64,000 nucleotides of DNA from Bradyrhizobium sp. CCBAU 51765 (GCF_015291725.1 NZ_CP030038.1:2531001-2595000); one strand, 5' to 3'. Positions 37,386 to 45,274 are shown, counted from the first letter of the stretch. Notes: generated by a model from the sequence alone, not told the origin. Made by a program: numbers and translations.

Positions 37386-37694
37386 ATGAACTTCACGATC
37401 ACACCGGCGGCGCAGAAGTTCATGCGCATGATGCTCCGCGTCGACGGCGGAGCGAGCAGCGGCTTCCGCCTCGCGGTCAGCCCCGGCGGCTGCTCCGGCC
37501 TTGCCGCCGACATCAGTGTGCGCGCTGAGCCGCAGGCCGGCGACGCGGTGGTCGAGCGGGACGGCGTCAAGCTGTTCCTGCCGGCCGAAAGCCGCCTGCT
37601 GCTCGACGGCGTGACCATCGATTTCGCCGACACGGCAACCCAGACCGGGCTCGTGTTCCATGATCCCAAACAGGTCTCCTGCGGACATCACTGA
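37386..37694 (+). CDS. IscA/HesB-like protein, altered C-terminus
   Basis: A 102-aa A-type carrier relative (AVSPGGCSGLAADISV). The first conserved cysteine is kept, but the usual C-terminal C-G-C motif is reduced to VSCGHH, so one cluster ligand is missing or replaced by histidine. Differs from the canonical copy at 32339. It may be specialised, for example towards NifB or LRV protein. Confidence 0.82.
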   Translation: MNFTITPAAQKFMRMMLRVDGGASSGFRLAVSPGGCSGLAADISVRAEPQAGDAVVERDGVKLFLPAESRLLLDGVTIDFADTATQTGLVFHDPKQVSCGHH

Positions 37695-37704
37695 ACAGGC
37701 GGCA

Positions 37705-38238
37705 ATGATGCCCGACACGTTTGTCAGTCCGCAGGTCGAGATCAACGAGGCGCTCGTCACCGGCGCCTTGCTCGGGCGCGGGCTGCCGAGCGAGGCGGAA
37801 CATCATTTGTGGGAAGCTGGGCTTTCCTATCACCTGGACGACATCGCGGAACGTCATCTGCGTGAGGCCGAAGCGCTCGCGCCCGACCACGCCGCTGTGC
37901 TGATCGGCCTCTATCGATTCTATTTCTACAAGGGCCGTCTCGCCGAGGCGCTCGCTGTCGCCCGTCGCTGCCTGCTCAAGGCGGCGCAGGAGAACAATCT
38001 TCCCGCCGATTGGCGCTCCGTGCGGACTGGCGATGCCGAGTTCGGCCGCTACGAGAACATTCTGCCGCGCTTCTTCCTGTTCTCGCTGAAGGGCTATGCC
38101 TATCTGCAGATGCGCCTCGGCGAGACAGAGGAGGGGCGGCTCGCGGTCCAGAAGCTGCTGGAGCTCGATCCCACCGACAAGATCGGCGCCAAGGTGCTGC
38201 TAGGCGTGCTCGAGCGGATGGGGCAGGACGATGAGTGA
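37705..38238 (+). CDS. TPR-type protein, paralogue of 44501 gene
   Basis: A 177-aa helical repeat protein. Two or three TPR-like units cover about residues 40-170 (AVLIGLYRFYFYKGRLAEAL, then FSLKGYAYLQMRLGETEEGR). A W near ADWRSV is shared with the paralogue. It overlaps the LRV gene by 8 bp. Likely a protein-interaction adaptor for the nitrogenase maturation machinery; role unknown. Confidence 0.72.
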   Translation: MMPDTFVSPQVEINEALVTGALLGRGLPSEAEHHLWEAGLSYHLDDIAERHLREAEALAPDHAAVLIGLYRFYFYKGRLAEALAVARRCLLKAAQENNLPADWRSVRTGDAEFGRYENILPRFFLFSLKGYAYLQMRLGETEEGRLAVQKLLELDPTDKIGAKVLLGVLERMGQDDE

Positions 38239-39004
38239 TGACATCGACGAGGCCCTCGACTGGCTGGGACGTCAGGTTGATTGTGCGGCTTGCCCGCATC
38301 TGGCGCTCAACGGCGCCGGTGGCTGCCGGATCAGGCATGCCTGCGTCAACGATCGTTACGCGCGCCGCATCGACCGTTTCTTCACCTGGAATCCGGGCCT
38401 TGCCGACGGCTATCTCGGTCATCCGCATTTCGAGGTGCGCGCAATCGCCGCAAAATTCGCCAACCTGTTCCTGCTTCCGCCCCTGCTCGGCGATGCCGAC
38501 GAAACGGTACGCTGGAATGCCGTTCGCCGACTGCCCCGACGCTATGTGCTGCAATTGCGCAAGGATCCGCATCGCGAGGTGAGGATGCGGGTTGCAACCC
38601 TGATCGACGGCGACGACCTGCTGCCGATGGCTTCCGACCAGGACTACTACGTCCGCATCGTCGTCGCGCGCCGCCTGGCGCCGCTCCTGCTCGGCCGGAT
38701 GATCGACGACGAGGAGGCGGAGGTTCGCCGCGTCGTAGCCCGGCGCATTCCGGACGAATGGCTGCTCGGCATGATCAGCGACCGCGACGCCGCGGTGCGG
38801 CTCGAGGTTGCACAGCGCCTGTCGCCGGAGCTGCTGGCCTTGATGCGCGGCGATCCGGATTGGCGCGTCCGCTACGAGGTCGCAAGCCGCGCCGCCGTCG
38901 GCGAGCTCATGGGACTCGCCGAGGACCAGGATGGGCTGGTGCGCGAAGTCGCGCGGTCGCGGGTCGCCGTGCGGCTGGAGCGAGGAACGGGAGCCTCCCT
39001 ATGA
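38231..39004 (+). CDS. 4Fe-4S leucine-rich-variant (LRV) repeat protein
   Basis: A 257-aa protein. Four N-terminal cysteines (DCAACPHL, GGCRIRHACV) form a [4Fe-4S] site. Behind it come repeated 24-residue helical units such as YYVRIVVARRLAPLLLGRM and AAVRLEVAQRLSPELLALM, the LRV fold first described from an Azotobacter vinelandii nif-linked gene. Overlap with nifZ (ATGA at 39001) shows tight coupling. Function unsettled; co-occurrence points to nitrogenase assembly. Confidence 0.88.
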   Translation: MSDDIDEALDWLGRQVDCAACPHLALNGAGGCRIRHACVNDRYARRIDRFFTWNPGLADGYLGHPHFEVRAIAAKFANLFLLPPLLGDADETVRWNAVRRLPRRYVLQLRKDPHREVRMRVATLIDGDDLLPMASDQDYYVRIVVARRLAPLLLGRMIDDEEAEVRRVVARRIPDEWLLGMISDRDAAVRLEVAQRLSPELLALMRGDPDWRVRYEVASRAAVGELMGLAEDQDGLVREVARSRVAVRLERGTGASL

Positions 39005-39318
39005 GCAACATCGTCCGTGACAGCGACGTCGTCGAGCTGACCGCCCCGCCGTTCTTCAGCTTCGGCGAGAAGGTGCGGGCCAAGCGCACCATCCGCAACG
39101 ACGGCACCTATGCCGGCAAGGAGATCGGCGACATCCTCGCCAAGAAGGGTGAGATCGGTTACGTCGTCTCGATCGGCACCTTCCTCCAGCAATTCTACAT
39201 CTATGGCGTCGAATTCCTCGAAAGCGGCAATCGCGTCGGGATGAAGCGCAAGGAGCTCGACCCCGTCAATCCGCGCGATGCGGTCGAGGACATTCCACTG
39301 CCGGAGACCGTGTCATGA
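39001..39318 (+). CDS. nifZ: NifZ, P-cluster maturation factor
   Basis: A 105-aa NifZ with the family signature RTIRNDGTYAGKEIGDILAK and GTFLQQFYIYGVEFLE. In Azotobacter NifZ acts in forming the second P-cluster of NifDK. ATG 39001 overlaps the LRV stop. Confidence 0.93.
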   Translation: MSNIVRDSDVVELTAPPFFSFGEKVRAKRTIRNDGTYAGKEIGDILAKKGEIGYVVSIGTFLQQFYIYGVEFLESGNRVGMKRKELDPVNPRDAVEDIPLPETVS

Positions 39319-39557
39319 TGATCGAACCTAGATTGCCGAAATATCAATGGGGCCAGCGCGTGAAGGCGGCGGTGGACCTGCACAATGACGGCTCGTTTCC
39401 GGATGCGCCGGCCGAAGGCCTCCTCGTCGGCGTCGGCGGCACCGGGGAAATCGTCCAGGTCGGCAGGCACACCGACGCCAATCTGCCGATCTACCTGGTC
39501 GAGTTCGGCGAGCGGCTGGTGGTCGGCTGCCTCGAAGAAGAAATCAGTCCGCTCTAG
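39315..39557 (+). CDS. Second NifZ-type domain protein
   Basis: An 80-aa protein coupled to nifZ by overlap at 39315. It keeps VKAAVDLHNDGSFPDAPAEG and NLPIYLVEFGERLVVGCLEEE but is shorter and more divergent than NifZ. Its C-terminal GCLEEE resembles canonical NifZ ends. Confidence 0.8.
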   Translation: MMIEPRLPKYQWGQRVKAAVDLHNDGSFPDAPAEGLLVGVGGTGEIVQVGRHTDANLPIYLVEFGERLVVGCLEEEISPL

Positions 39558-39559
39558 GG

Positions 39560-39928
39560 ATGGCCACGATGAATGCCGCGGTCCTCAGACAGCCCGACAT
39601 AGGCCTGCCCGCGCATCCCAACGAGCTCGATCGCAGGCGGATCGAGCGGGCGCTCGGGTCGCGCAAGCGCTATCGCTACGTCTCGCCGATCGTCAGTGGC
39701 GTGACCGGCGGCTATCTGGTGGAGAGCCCCTGCTGCTCGCGCAACATCGACGCCGAGGGCGGTGTCATCGACGTCGCGCTGCTGCATCACGATGCGGCGG
39801 GTGCGAGCTGGAAGCTCTTCCGCAAGGACCACAAGACGGGCGCCTGGGAGCTGCACGGCGTGCATCAACGGCTGGCATCGGCGACGGACGTCCTGAATGC
39901 CGATCCCGAACGTGTGTTCTGGCAATAG
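39560..39928 (+). CDS. Hypothetical nif protein (DUF3024-like)
   Basis: A 122-aa protein. The tail WKLFRKDHKTGAWELHGVHQ and the final FWQ resemble DUF3024 proteins. Two adjacent cysteines (PCCSRN) lie mid-protein. ATG 39560 starts two bases after the previous stop. Function unknown. Confidence 0.6.
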   Translation: MATMNAAVLRQPDIGLPAHPNELDRRRIERALGSRKRYRYVSPIVSGVTGGYLVESPCCSRNIDAEGGVIDVALLHHDAAGASWKLFRKDHKTGAWELHGVHQRLASATDVLNADPERVFWQ

Positions 39929-39943
39929 CAGGAGGTTGGAGAC

Positions 39944-40213
39944 ATGGCGCTTGCGGCGACAGAGCTGACCGAGATCGAGCGGATGCTGGGCTCGCCCGAC
40001 GCGGCGACCCAGGTCTATCTCGAGCTGCGCCGGAAATTCCCCCACCTTGCTTGGATCCGCTGCGACGCCTCCGACGTGACAGAGACCCCGTACCGCAGCT
40101 GCGGCGCGTTCGAACTGCATCTGCTCGACAGCGCCGATCATTGTGCGCAGATCACGGACGATCCCGCACGTGCGACCGGCATCGTGCTCGCCAAGCGGGC
40201 GGCCGGGCCATGA
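39944..40213 (+). CDS. Hypothetical small nif-operon protein
   Basis: An 89-aa protein (LTEIERMLGSPDAATQVYLE, then WIRCDASDVTETPYRSCG). AGGAGG lies at 39930, ahead of the start. Overlaps the DegT-like gene by ATGA at 40210. No function known to me. Confidence 0.65.
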   Translation: MALAATELTEIERMLGSPDAATQVYLELRRKFPHLAWIRCDASDVTETPYRSCGAFELHLLDSADHCAQITDDPARATGIVLAKRAAGP

Positions 40214-41418
40214 CCGAGCCTGCTCTCGCTTATGACGACGTGGCCGAAACGGGCGAGGTCTCCGTCGAGACCGGGCACGACTTCATTCCGCTCTCCGACC
40301 CGGATATCACGCTGGCGGAGATTGCGGCGGTCGATGCCACCTTGCGCTCGCCACGGCTGTCCAGCGGGCCGCTGGCGGAGGAATTCGAGGCGGCGTTCGC
40401 CGCCTATGTCGGCCGCGCCTATGCCGTTGCGGTACCGAGCGGCACCATCGGCCTTCTGCTCGCCCTGAAGGCGTATGGCATTGGTGCCGGCGACGAGGTC
40501 GTCGCTTCGTCCTATTCGTTCCGCGAGACCGCGCATGCGATCAGCCTCGCCGGCGCCAGGCCGGTGTTCGCCGATATCGACTATTGGTCCGGCACGCTTG
40601 CGCCGCACAAGGTGGAAGAGCGGATCACGCCGAGGACGCGCGCCATCCTCGCCGCCAACACCAATGGCCATCCGGCGCCTTGGTCGGAGCTGCGCGGCAT
40701 CGCGGCGCGACGCGGCGTCCTCCTGCTGGAGGATTCCACCGAGGCGATCGGCTCGCGCTACAAGGACAGGCTGGTCGGCAGCTTCGGCGACGTCGCCGTG
40801 TTCGATTTTGCGCAGCCCTCGCTGTTGACCTGCGGCGAGGGCGGCATGCTCGTCACCGACGACATCGATCTCGCCGTGGCCTTGCGCCGTCACCGCGCGC
40901 ATCGGCTGAACGAGCGCTCCTCGGTCGTGGTGAGCTCGGCCGCTGCCTATCAGGCCGGGATCAGCGATCTCGCGGCCGCGCTTGGCCTCGCCCAGCTCAA
41001 GCGCATCGACGAGATCATCGAGCGGCGCCGACTGGTCGAGCAGCTCTACGCGACGCACGTGCAGTCGTTCGAGGGCATCAAGCCGCCCTATATTGCGCCC
41101 GATGTGACCGAGGTGAACTGGTTTCTCTATCTCGTGCATCTCGGCACGCGCTTCACCCGCTCGAGCCGCGACGCCATTGCCGAGGATCTCCGGGTTGAGC
41201 AGGTCGAGGCTGCCGCCTACAGCCATCCGCTGCACTTGCAGCGGCATTATTTCGATCTCGGCTACCGCCGCGGCGATCTGCTTGTCACCGAAAAGATCGC
41301 CGATCGCGCCGTCGCGCTGCCGTTCCATACCCATCTGACGGATAGCGAGATCGAATTCATCGTCGAGACCATGAAGGACGCCTCGATCAATGTGGGCGCA
41401 GGCGCGGCGATCTACTGA
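40210..41418 (+). CDS. DegT/DnrJ/EryC1-like protein lacking the PLP lysine
   Basis: A 402-aa protein with the fold of sugar aminotransferases (VPSGTIGLLLALKAYGIGAG, LLLEDSTEAIGSRY, TCGEGGMLVTDD). In the family a lysine lies three residues before the T-C/T-G-E-G-G segment (pattern S-x-K-x-x-T). Here residues 201-208 read AQPSLLTC, so Ser204 replaces the Schiff-base lysine. It cannot act as a normal aminotransferase; it may be a pseudoenzyme, a dehydratase-like relative or a binding protein. The long C-terminal domain is intact, so this is not decay. Coupled to neighbours in the nifB operon. Confidence 0.8.
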   Translation: MTEPALAYDDVAETGEVSVETGHDFIPLSDPDITLAEIAAVDATLRSPRLSSGPLAEEFEAAFAAYVGRAYAVAVPSGTIGLLLALKAYGIGAGDEVVASSYSFRETAHAISLAGARPVFADIDYWSGTLAPHKVEERITPRTRAILAANTNGHPAPWSELRGIAARRGVLLLEDSTEAIGSRYKDRLVGSFGDVAVFDFAQPSLLTCGEGGMLVTDDIDLAVALRRHRAHRLNERSSVVVSSAAAYQAGISDLAAALGLAQLKRIDEIIERRRLVEQLYATHVQSFEGIKPPYIAPDVTEVNWFLYLVHLGTRFTRSSRDAIAEDLRVEQVEAAAYSHPLHLQRHYFDLGYRRGDLLVTEKIADRAVALPFHTHLTDSEIEFIVETMKDASINVGAGAAIY

Positions 41419-41451
41419 AGAGCCGATCACCAACGAAAGAGGATGACGACC

Positions 41452-41760
41452 ATGACCACACTGACCGTTCTGCCCGCAGGCAAGACCATCGAGGTTTCCG
41501 AGGGAACGACACTTCTGGCTGCGCTGCTCGGCGCCGAAATCGCGATCCCGCACAAATGCGAGGGTCAGGCGAAGTGTGGCTCCTGCCACATCTTCGTGCA
41601 GGAGGGGCGCAAGGGGTTGTCGAAGATCGCGCGGCTCGAAAACGAGAAGCTCGACACCATTGTCGGCGTCGGATCGAAGTCGCGCCTCGCCTGCCAGGCC
41701 ACCGTGCTCGGCACAGAGGACGTCAAGATCGAGCTGCTCGGCTTCTCGTCGGGCATCTAG
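41452..41760 (+). CDS. [2Fe-2S] ferredoxin, plant/adrenodoxin type
   Basis: A 102-aa ferredoxin with ligands in CEGQAKCGSC (C-X5-C-X2-C) near residue 34 and RLACQA near 79. The ATG at 41452 is preferred over 41443 because AAAGAGG (41436-41442) is then 9 nt upstream. Electron donor within the nifB operon. Confidence 0.9.
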   Translation: MTTLTVLPAGKTIEVSEGTTLLAALLGAEIAIPHKCEGQAKCGSCHIFVQEGRKGLSKIARLENEKLDTIVGVGSKSRLACQATVLGTEDVKIELLGFSSGI

Positions 41761-41775
41761 CGCGGGAGCAGGACG

Positions 41776-41997
41776 ATGGATACGCAGAAGCTCATTCTTC
41801 ACACGCGCTTTGCGCCGAACGGCACCGTGGTCGAGATCAGCGAGCGGCCCGAGGGCCTCACGCCGCAGGCCTGGTTCAACTTTCTCAGCGACAAAGCCGG
41901 CGACGTCTATCAGACGCTTGCCGGCGGCCGGGGTGTGTTCCGGCTGACCCGGGAAGAGCTGACGGCGCTGAGGCAAGCGGCCACGCCGGCGGCCTGA
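41776..41997 (+). CDS. Hypothetical small nif-operon protein
   Basis: A 73-aa protein (RFAPNGTVVEISERPEGLTP, QAWFNFLSDKAGDVYQTLAG). Preceded by GGGAGCAGG. Lies between two redox proteins; no family recognised. Confidence 0.65.
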   Translation: MDTQKLILHTRFAPNGTVVEISERPEGLTPQAWFNFLSDKAGDVYQTLAGGRGVFRLTREELTALRQAATPAA

Positions 41998-42015
41998 CCA
42001 GCTGGAGGAGTGACG

Positions 42016-42465
42016 ATGGGAGCGAGAGAGATCGACGTCTTCGTCATCTGCGCCAGCGACGAGATCGAACGCGGCAGCGCGAGGGCGTTCAGCCTTTCGC
42101 GTTTCGACGAGTCCGGCGAAAGCCGGCCGTTCCCGATCGTCGTGATCCGGACCCATGGCAACGACTATGTCGGGTACGTCAATGCCTGTCCGCATGACGG
42201 TGTCTGGCTCAACATCGGCAGTGGTGACTTCTTCACGCAGGACCGTGCGTTCCTGAAATGCGGTCGCCACGGCGCCACGTTCGAGATCGACAGCGGGCTC
42301 TGCATCGACGGTCCCTGCAACGGCAAGAGCCTCCAGCCCATCGCGCTTGCCGTGGTCGACGGCGAGGTCTGCCTGTGCGGCGAGCGGCTGGTCGAGGACG
42401 ACCGTCCGTTCGGCGCCTTCGACGACCATGACGAGACCATGGACATCATGATCCACCCGGACTAG
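42016..42465 (+). CDS. Rieske-type [2Fe-2S] protein (copy 2)
   Basis: A 149-aa soluble Rieske protein. Ligand motifs are CPHDGVW near residue 57 and CGRHGATFE near 86. GLCIDGPCNGKSLQPIALAV is shared with the copy at 30996. An acidic 20-residue tail ends the protein. GGAGGAG at 42003-42009 supports ATG 42016. Confidence 0.84.
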   Translation: MGAREIDVFVICASDEIERGSARAFSLSRFDESGESRPFPIVVIRTHGNDYVGYVNACPHDGVWLNIGSGDFFTQDRAFLKCGRHGATFEIDSGLCIDGPCNGKSLQPIALAVVDGEVCLCGERLVEDDRPFGAFDDHDETMDIMIHPD

Positions 42466-42476
42466 GAGGGCAGGGC

Positions 42477-42644
42477 GTGACCGTCGCGCAATTGCTCGAT
42501 CGCCTCAAGGACCTCCCGGGGGACGCCGTGGTGCTGATGGACAGCGGCGACGGACTGTCGCGCGTCGCCACGCTGGAATTTGTCGCCGATCAAGGCCCGG
42601 GCGCGCTGGCGGAGGTTATCCTGTCGCCGAGCATGGACGAATAG
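42477..42644 (+). CDS. Very small 55-aa protein
   Basis: Short gene with GTG start at 42477 and AGGAGGG at 42464-42470 as a strong ribosome site. The product begins MTVAQLLDRLKDLPGDAVVL and ends SPSMDE; it looks like an alpha/beta fold and is coding-like in composition. It fits exactly between the Rieske and globin genes, reading in the operon direction. Function unknown; easily missed because of size and start codon. Confidence 0.6.
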   Translation: MTVAQLLDRLKDLPGDAVVLMDSGDGLSRVATLEFVADQGPGALAEVILSPSMDE

Positions 42645-42671
42645 GTACAACAGAAGGCATCGGCAGATACG

Positions 42672-43091
42672 GTGGTCACTGTTTCAATGTTCGAACGGAT
42701 CGGCGGGCCGGTTGTCGTCGACCGCCTGGTGGAAAGCTTCTATCGCCGGATGGACGCGCTCCCCGAAGCCGCCGGCATCCGCGCCATGCATGCGGACGAC
42801 CTGACGTCGACCAAGCAGGTGTTGAAGCGATACCTCACCGAATGGACCGGCGGGCCAAAGCTCTATTCGCCGGAGAAGGGCCACCCGCGGCTGCGTCAGC
42901 GTCACATGGGTTTCCCGATCGGTAGTGCCGAGCGCGACGCCTGGCTGCTGTGCATGCGCGGCGCGCTGGGCGAGACGGTCGCCGACGAAGCGGCGCGGGC
43001 AGAGCTCGATGCCGCGCTCACCAAGCTCGCCGACTGGATGCGCAACCAGGCCGGCAATCCGCATGATGCGCGCGGCGGCGGGCACGGCTGA
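42672..43091 (+). CDS. Truncated haemoglobin, group II
   Basis: A 139-aa 2-on-2 globin. FERIGG at the start, the YLTEWTGGPKLYS block and RHMGFPIGSAERDAWLLCM with the proximal histidine and the Trp that marks group II are all present. GTG 42672 or ATG 42687 may be the start. At the end of the nifB operon it could scavenge oxygen or NO for nitrogenase; globins near nif are known in cyanobacteria. Confidence 0.88.
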   Translation: MVTVSMFERIGGPVVVDRLVESFYRRMDALPEAAGIRAMHADDLTSTKQVLKRYLTEWTGGPKLYSPEKGHPRLRQRHMGFPIGSAERDAWLLCMRGALGETVADEAARAELDAALTKLADWMRNQAGNPHDARGGGHG

Positions 43092-43103
43092 GGGGACGCG
43101 GCG

Positions 43104-43349
43104 TCAGTCCGTCAGCGGCAGGCCAAAGAACTCCTCCTCGGCGCCGCCCCAGGCCTTGTGCAGGGCAAGGCCGCTCCGCCACTTGCCGATCTCGATATCA
43201 TTTGCCAGGCGGTGTGTGATCTTGCCCTCCGGTTTCTCGGCCAGCAGGAAGGTCTTGCCGTTGCGGATGAAACGATTGAGGTCCTTGGTATCGGTCGGCC
43301 GCACGACGCAGCGCGGCGCATCGTCAATGAGAATCGTCGTCGGCATCAT
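43104..43349 (-). CDS. Hypothetical protein
   Basis: An 81-aa protein (ATG 43349) with RFIRNGKTFLLAEKPEGKITH and a C-terminal GGAEEEFFGLPLTD. Last gene of the minus-strand operon that starts at 44983. No family recognised. Confidence 0.55.
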   Translation of the reverse strand: MMPTTILIDDAPRCVVRPTDTKDLNRFIRNGKTFLLAEKPEGKITHRLANDIEIGKWRSGLALHKAWGGAEEEFFGLPLTD

Positions 43350-43363
43350 CGCGCGGGACTCCC

Positions 43364-44131
43364 TCAATCCATCGGCGGCCCGAGATCGTCGTTTTCCTTC
43401 TTCTTTTTCTTCTTCTCGGTCTTGGCCTGGGCATAGGCGCCGGCATTCTTCAACAGGATCGGCTTCTGTCCCTCGACATATTGCGCGATCCAGAACAGGG
43501 TCCGTTCCTGCGCCTTCGCCGCCGCGGCCTCGCGAAAACTGCCGCGCTCCTCACAGCCGAAGCCCTTGATGGACTCGGGATAGGTGAAGGCGCTGACGTC
43601 GGGGCGCCAGGCGCGGAATTGGGTGATGGCCTCCAGCGGTAGCTCCGGATCGCTTTCGCAGAAGTGCAGGAGGGTCGGCACCTTGCGCTTTTCGCGATAG
43701 TCGGCGATCGTGTGGCTGCCATCATAGCCGATCACGCAGGCAATACCGCTGACCTTGTTCGCCGCGGAATAGGCGAGGTCGCCGCCCCAGCAATAGCCAA
43801 CGAGCGCGACCTTGCCGGTGTCCTTCACAGCGTCGACCGTCGCCTGGATATCCGAGATCGCCTGCTCCCTGCCGATCTGCGCGCTGATCGCGGCCCCCTC
43901 GGCCTTGCCGTCCTGGTCGTGACCGAAGCTGACGCCCGGCTTCACCCGGTCGAACAGCGATGGCGCGATCGCTACGTAGCCCTTGGCGGCGAATGCATCG
44001 GCAATCTTCTGGATCTCGGGCGTCACACCGAAGACGTCCTGAAGGACGACAACGGCGCCCTTGGGCGCTTCGGCGGGATCAGCACGGTAGGCGGAGAAAC
44101 TCGCTCCGTCGCTGGCGGTCAGTTCGATCAT
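43364..44131 (-). CDS. Dienelactone hydrolase family protein
   Basis: Alpha/beta hydrolase of 255 aa. The nucleophile cysteine is in VGYCWGGD near residue 116 and the acid in CESDPELP; the histidine is harder to assign, since the usual position reads YPESIKGFGCEERG, and should be checked. A lysine-rich tail (KTEKKKKKKEND) is odd. Substrate in the nif context unknown. Confidence 0.82.
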   Translation of the reverse strand: MIELTASDGASFSAYRADPAEAPKGAVVVLQDVFGVTPEIQKIADAFAAKGYVAIAPSLFDRVKPGVSFGHDQDGKAEGAAISAQIGREQAISDIQATVDAVKDTGKVALVGYCWGGDLAYSAANKVSGIACVIGYDGSHTIADYREKRKVPTLLHFCESDPELPLEAITQFRAWRPDVSAFTYPESIKGFGCEERGSFREAAAAKAQERTLFWIAQYVEGQKPILLKNAGAYAQAKTEKKKKKKENDDLGPPMD

Positions 44132-44163
44132 TGTATCCTCCTGATGGGTCTCTGGTTGTTCCG

Positions 44164-44493
44164 CTAGAGCAGGCCGAGCTCGAGCTTGACGTCGTCGGTC
44201 ATCCGCGATGAGTCCCAGGGTGGATCGAACACCAGCTGCACCGCGACTTTCTCGATGCCGCCGACCTCGATGACAGCCTTCTCCACCCAGGACAGCATTT
44301 CGCCCGCGACCGGACAGCCCGGCGCGGTCAGCGTCATGTCGATCTCGACCAGGCCGTCGTGCTTCGGCTCGATCCGGTAGATCAGGCCGAGGTCATAGAT
44401 GTTCACGGGGATTTCGGGATCGTGAACCGTCCGCAGCGCGGCGATGATGCCCGCAATCAGCGTCTCGTTGTCGGCAAGCTCCGTGGTCGTCAT
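44164..44493 (-). CDS. SufT/DUF59 Fe-S maturation protein
   Basis: A 109-aa MIP18-family protein (VHDPEIPVNIYDLGLIY near residue 24, LTAPGCPVAGEM near residue 58). SufT-type proteins support Fe-S protein maturation under high demand. ATG 44493 chosen; the longer frame overlaps the TPR gene. Confidence 0.88.
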   Translation of the reverse strand: MTTTELADNETLIAGIIAALRTVHDPEIPVNIYDLGLIYRIEPKHDGLVEIDMTLTAPGCPVAGEMLSWVEKAVIEVGGIEKVAVQLVFDPPWDSSRMTDDVKLELGLL

Positions 44494-44500
44494 CGCCACC

Positions 44501-44983
44501 TCACTGGAGTCCCTCGGCGAGTGCCGCAACGACCGACCAGCCGACCGTTCCCGTCGGGTCGAGCCCGCGCAGCGCAGCCAGCAGTTCGTGGGCCTGCTGT
44601 CGTTCGTCCTTGCGAAGATGGATGAAGGCGAGCGCCTTCAACGTGTAGAGCGCGAAGCGGCCGGCGCCGTCCGGCAGCTCGGCCTGCGGCTGCCAGCGAC
44701 GCCAATCGGGGCTCCAGCCGGCCTGGTGAGCGGCCTCGCGCAGCCCGCGCTCGGCGATGCTCTGGGCCTCGTCGAGACGCCCGCGATAGGTGTGGGTCTT
44801 GTAGAGGCAAAAATAGACTGCGAGCTCGGTCGGGGCCGCATCCAGGGCCTTGCGGAAGATCCGATCGGCCTCGAGAGGGTCGTGCCGGTAGCTCACCACG
44901 CCCTGCTGGAGAAGCGAGTCGATCTCGGGCGCAAGCTCGCCGAAATTGATGCCGTCGGAGTCGACGAGCACGTTCGCCATCAT
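44501..44983 (-). CDS. TPR-type protein, paralogue of 37705 gene
   Basis: A 160-aa helical repeat protein (LAVYFCLYKTHTYRGRLDEA, LYTLKALAFIHLRKDERQQA) that aligns along its length with the TPR protein at 37705, including the W-R-R-W area. Start ATG 44983 or 44980; the longer frame upstream runs through the promoter. First gene of the TPR-sufT-hydrolase operon. Confidence 0.75.
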   Translation of the reverse strand: MMANVLVDSDGINFGELAPEIDSLLQQGVVSYRHDPLEADRIFRKALDAAPTELAVYFCLYKTHTYRGRLDEAQSIAERGLREAAHQAGWSPDWRRWQPQAELPDGAGRFALYTLKALAFIHLRKDERQQAHELLAALRGLDPTGTVGWSVVAALAEGLQ

Positions 44984-45073
44984 TGGGATTGGGCGCCGAT
45001 CGCCCAATCTGCTGGAGTCTGTGCGAGACAATTCGAGTTCCTCTTCTGGCGTATCGGAATACGGATGCAACCT

Positions 45074-45089
45074 TGCAAAGCAAAAGCCG
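45074..45089 (-). promoter_or_regulatory. Sigma-54 promoter of TPR-sufT operon
   Basis: Minus strand CGGCTT-ttgct-TTGCA, GG-N10-GC. Start near 45063. Confidence 0.68.
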
Positions 45090-45207
45090 GGCCGAATGAG
45101 AAACGCCGCGAAAGGGCATCGTTTGGAGGCGCTGCGAGCCATCGTCGTAGTGTCCGGAGCGAAACCGTCGGCGTTCGTCACGTCATCGACATGCACGCAG
45201 GCGGCGT

Positions 45208-45223
45208 TGTCGCAAGTCGGACA
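45208..45223. promoter_or_regulatory. NifA UAS shared by TPR operon and bolA operon
   Basis: TGT-N10-ACA; about -85 for bolA and -152 for the TPR operon. Confidence 0.75.
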
Positions 45224-45274
45224 TCGCGGCGGAGCCGGGCACGCAAGTTCCTCTGAACACACATGTTCCGAAAC

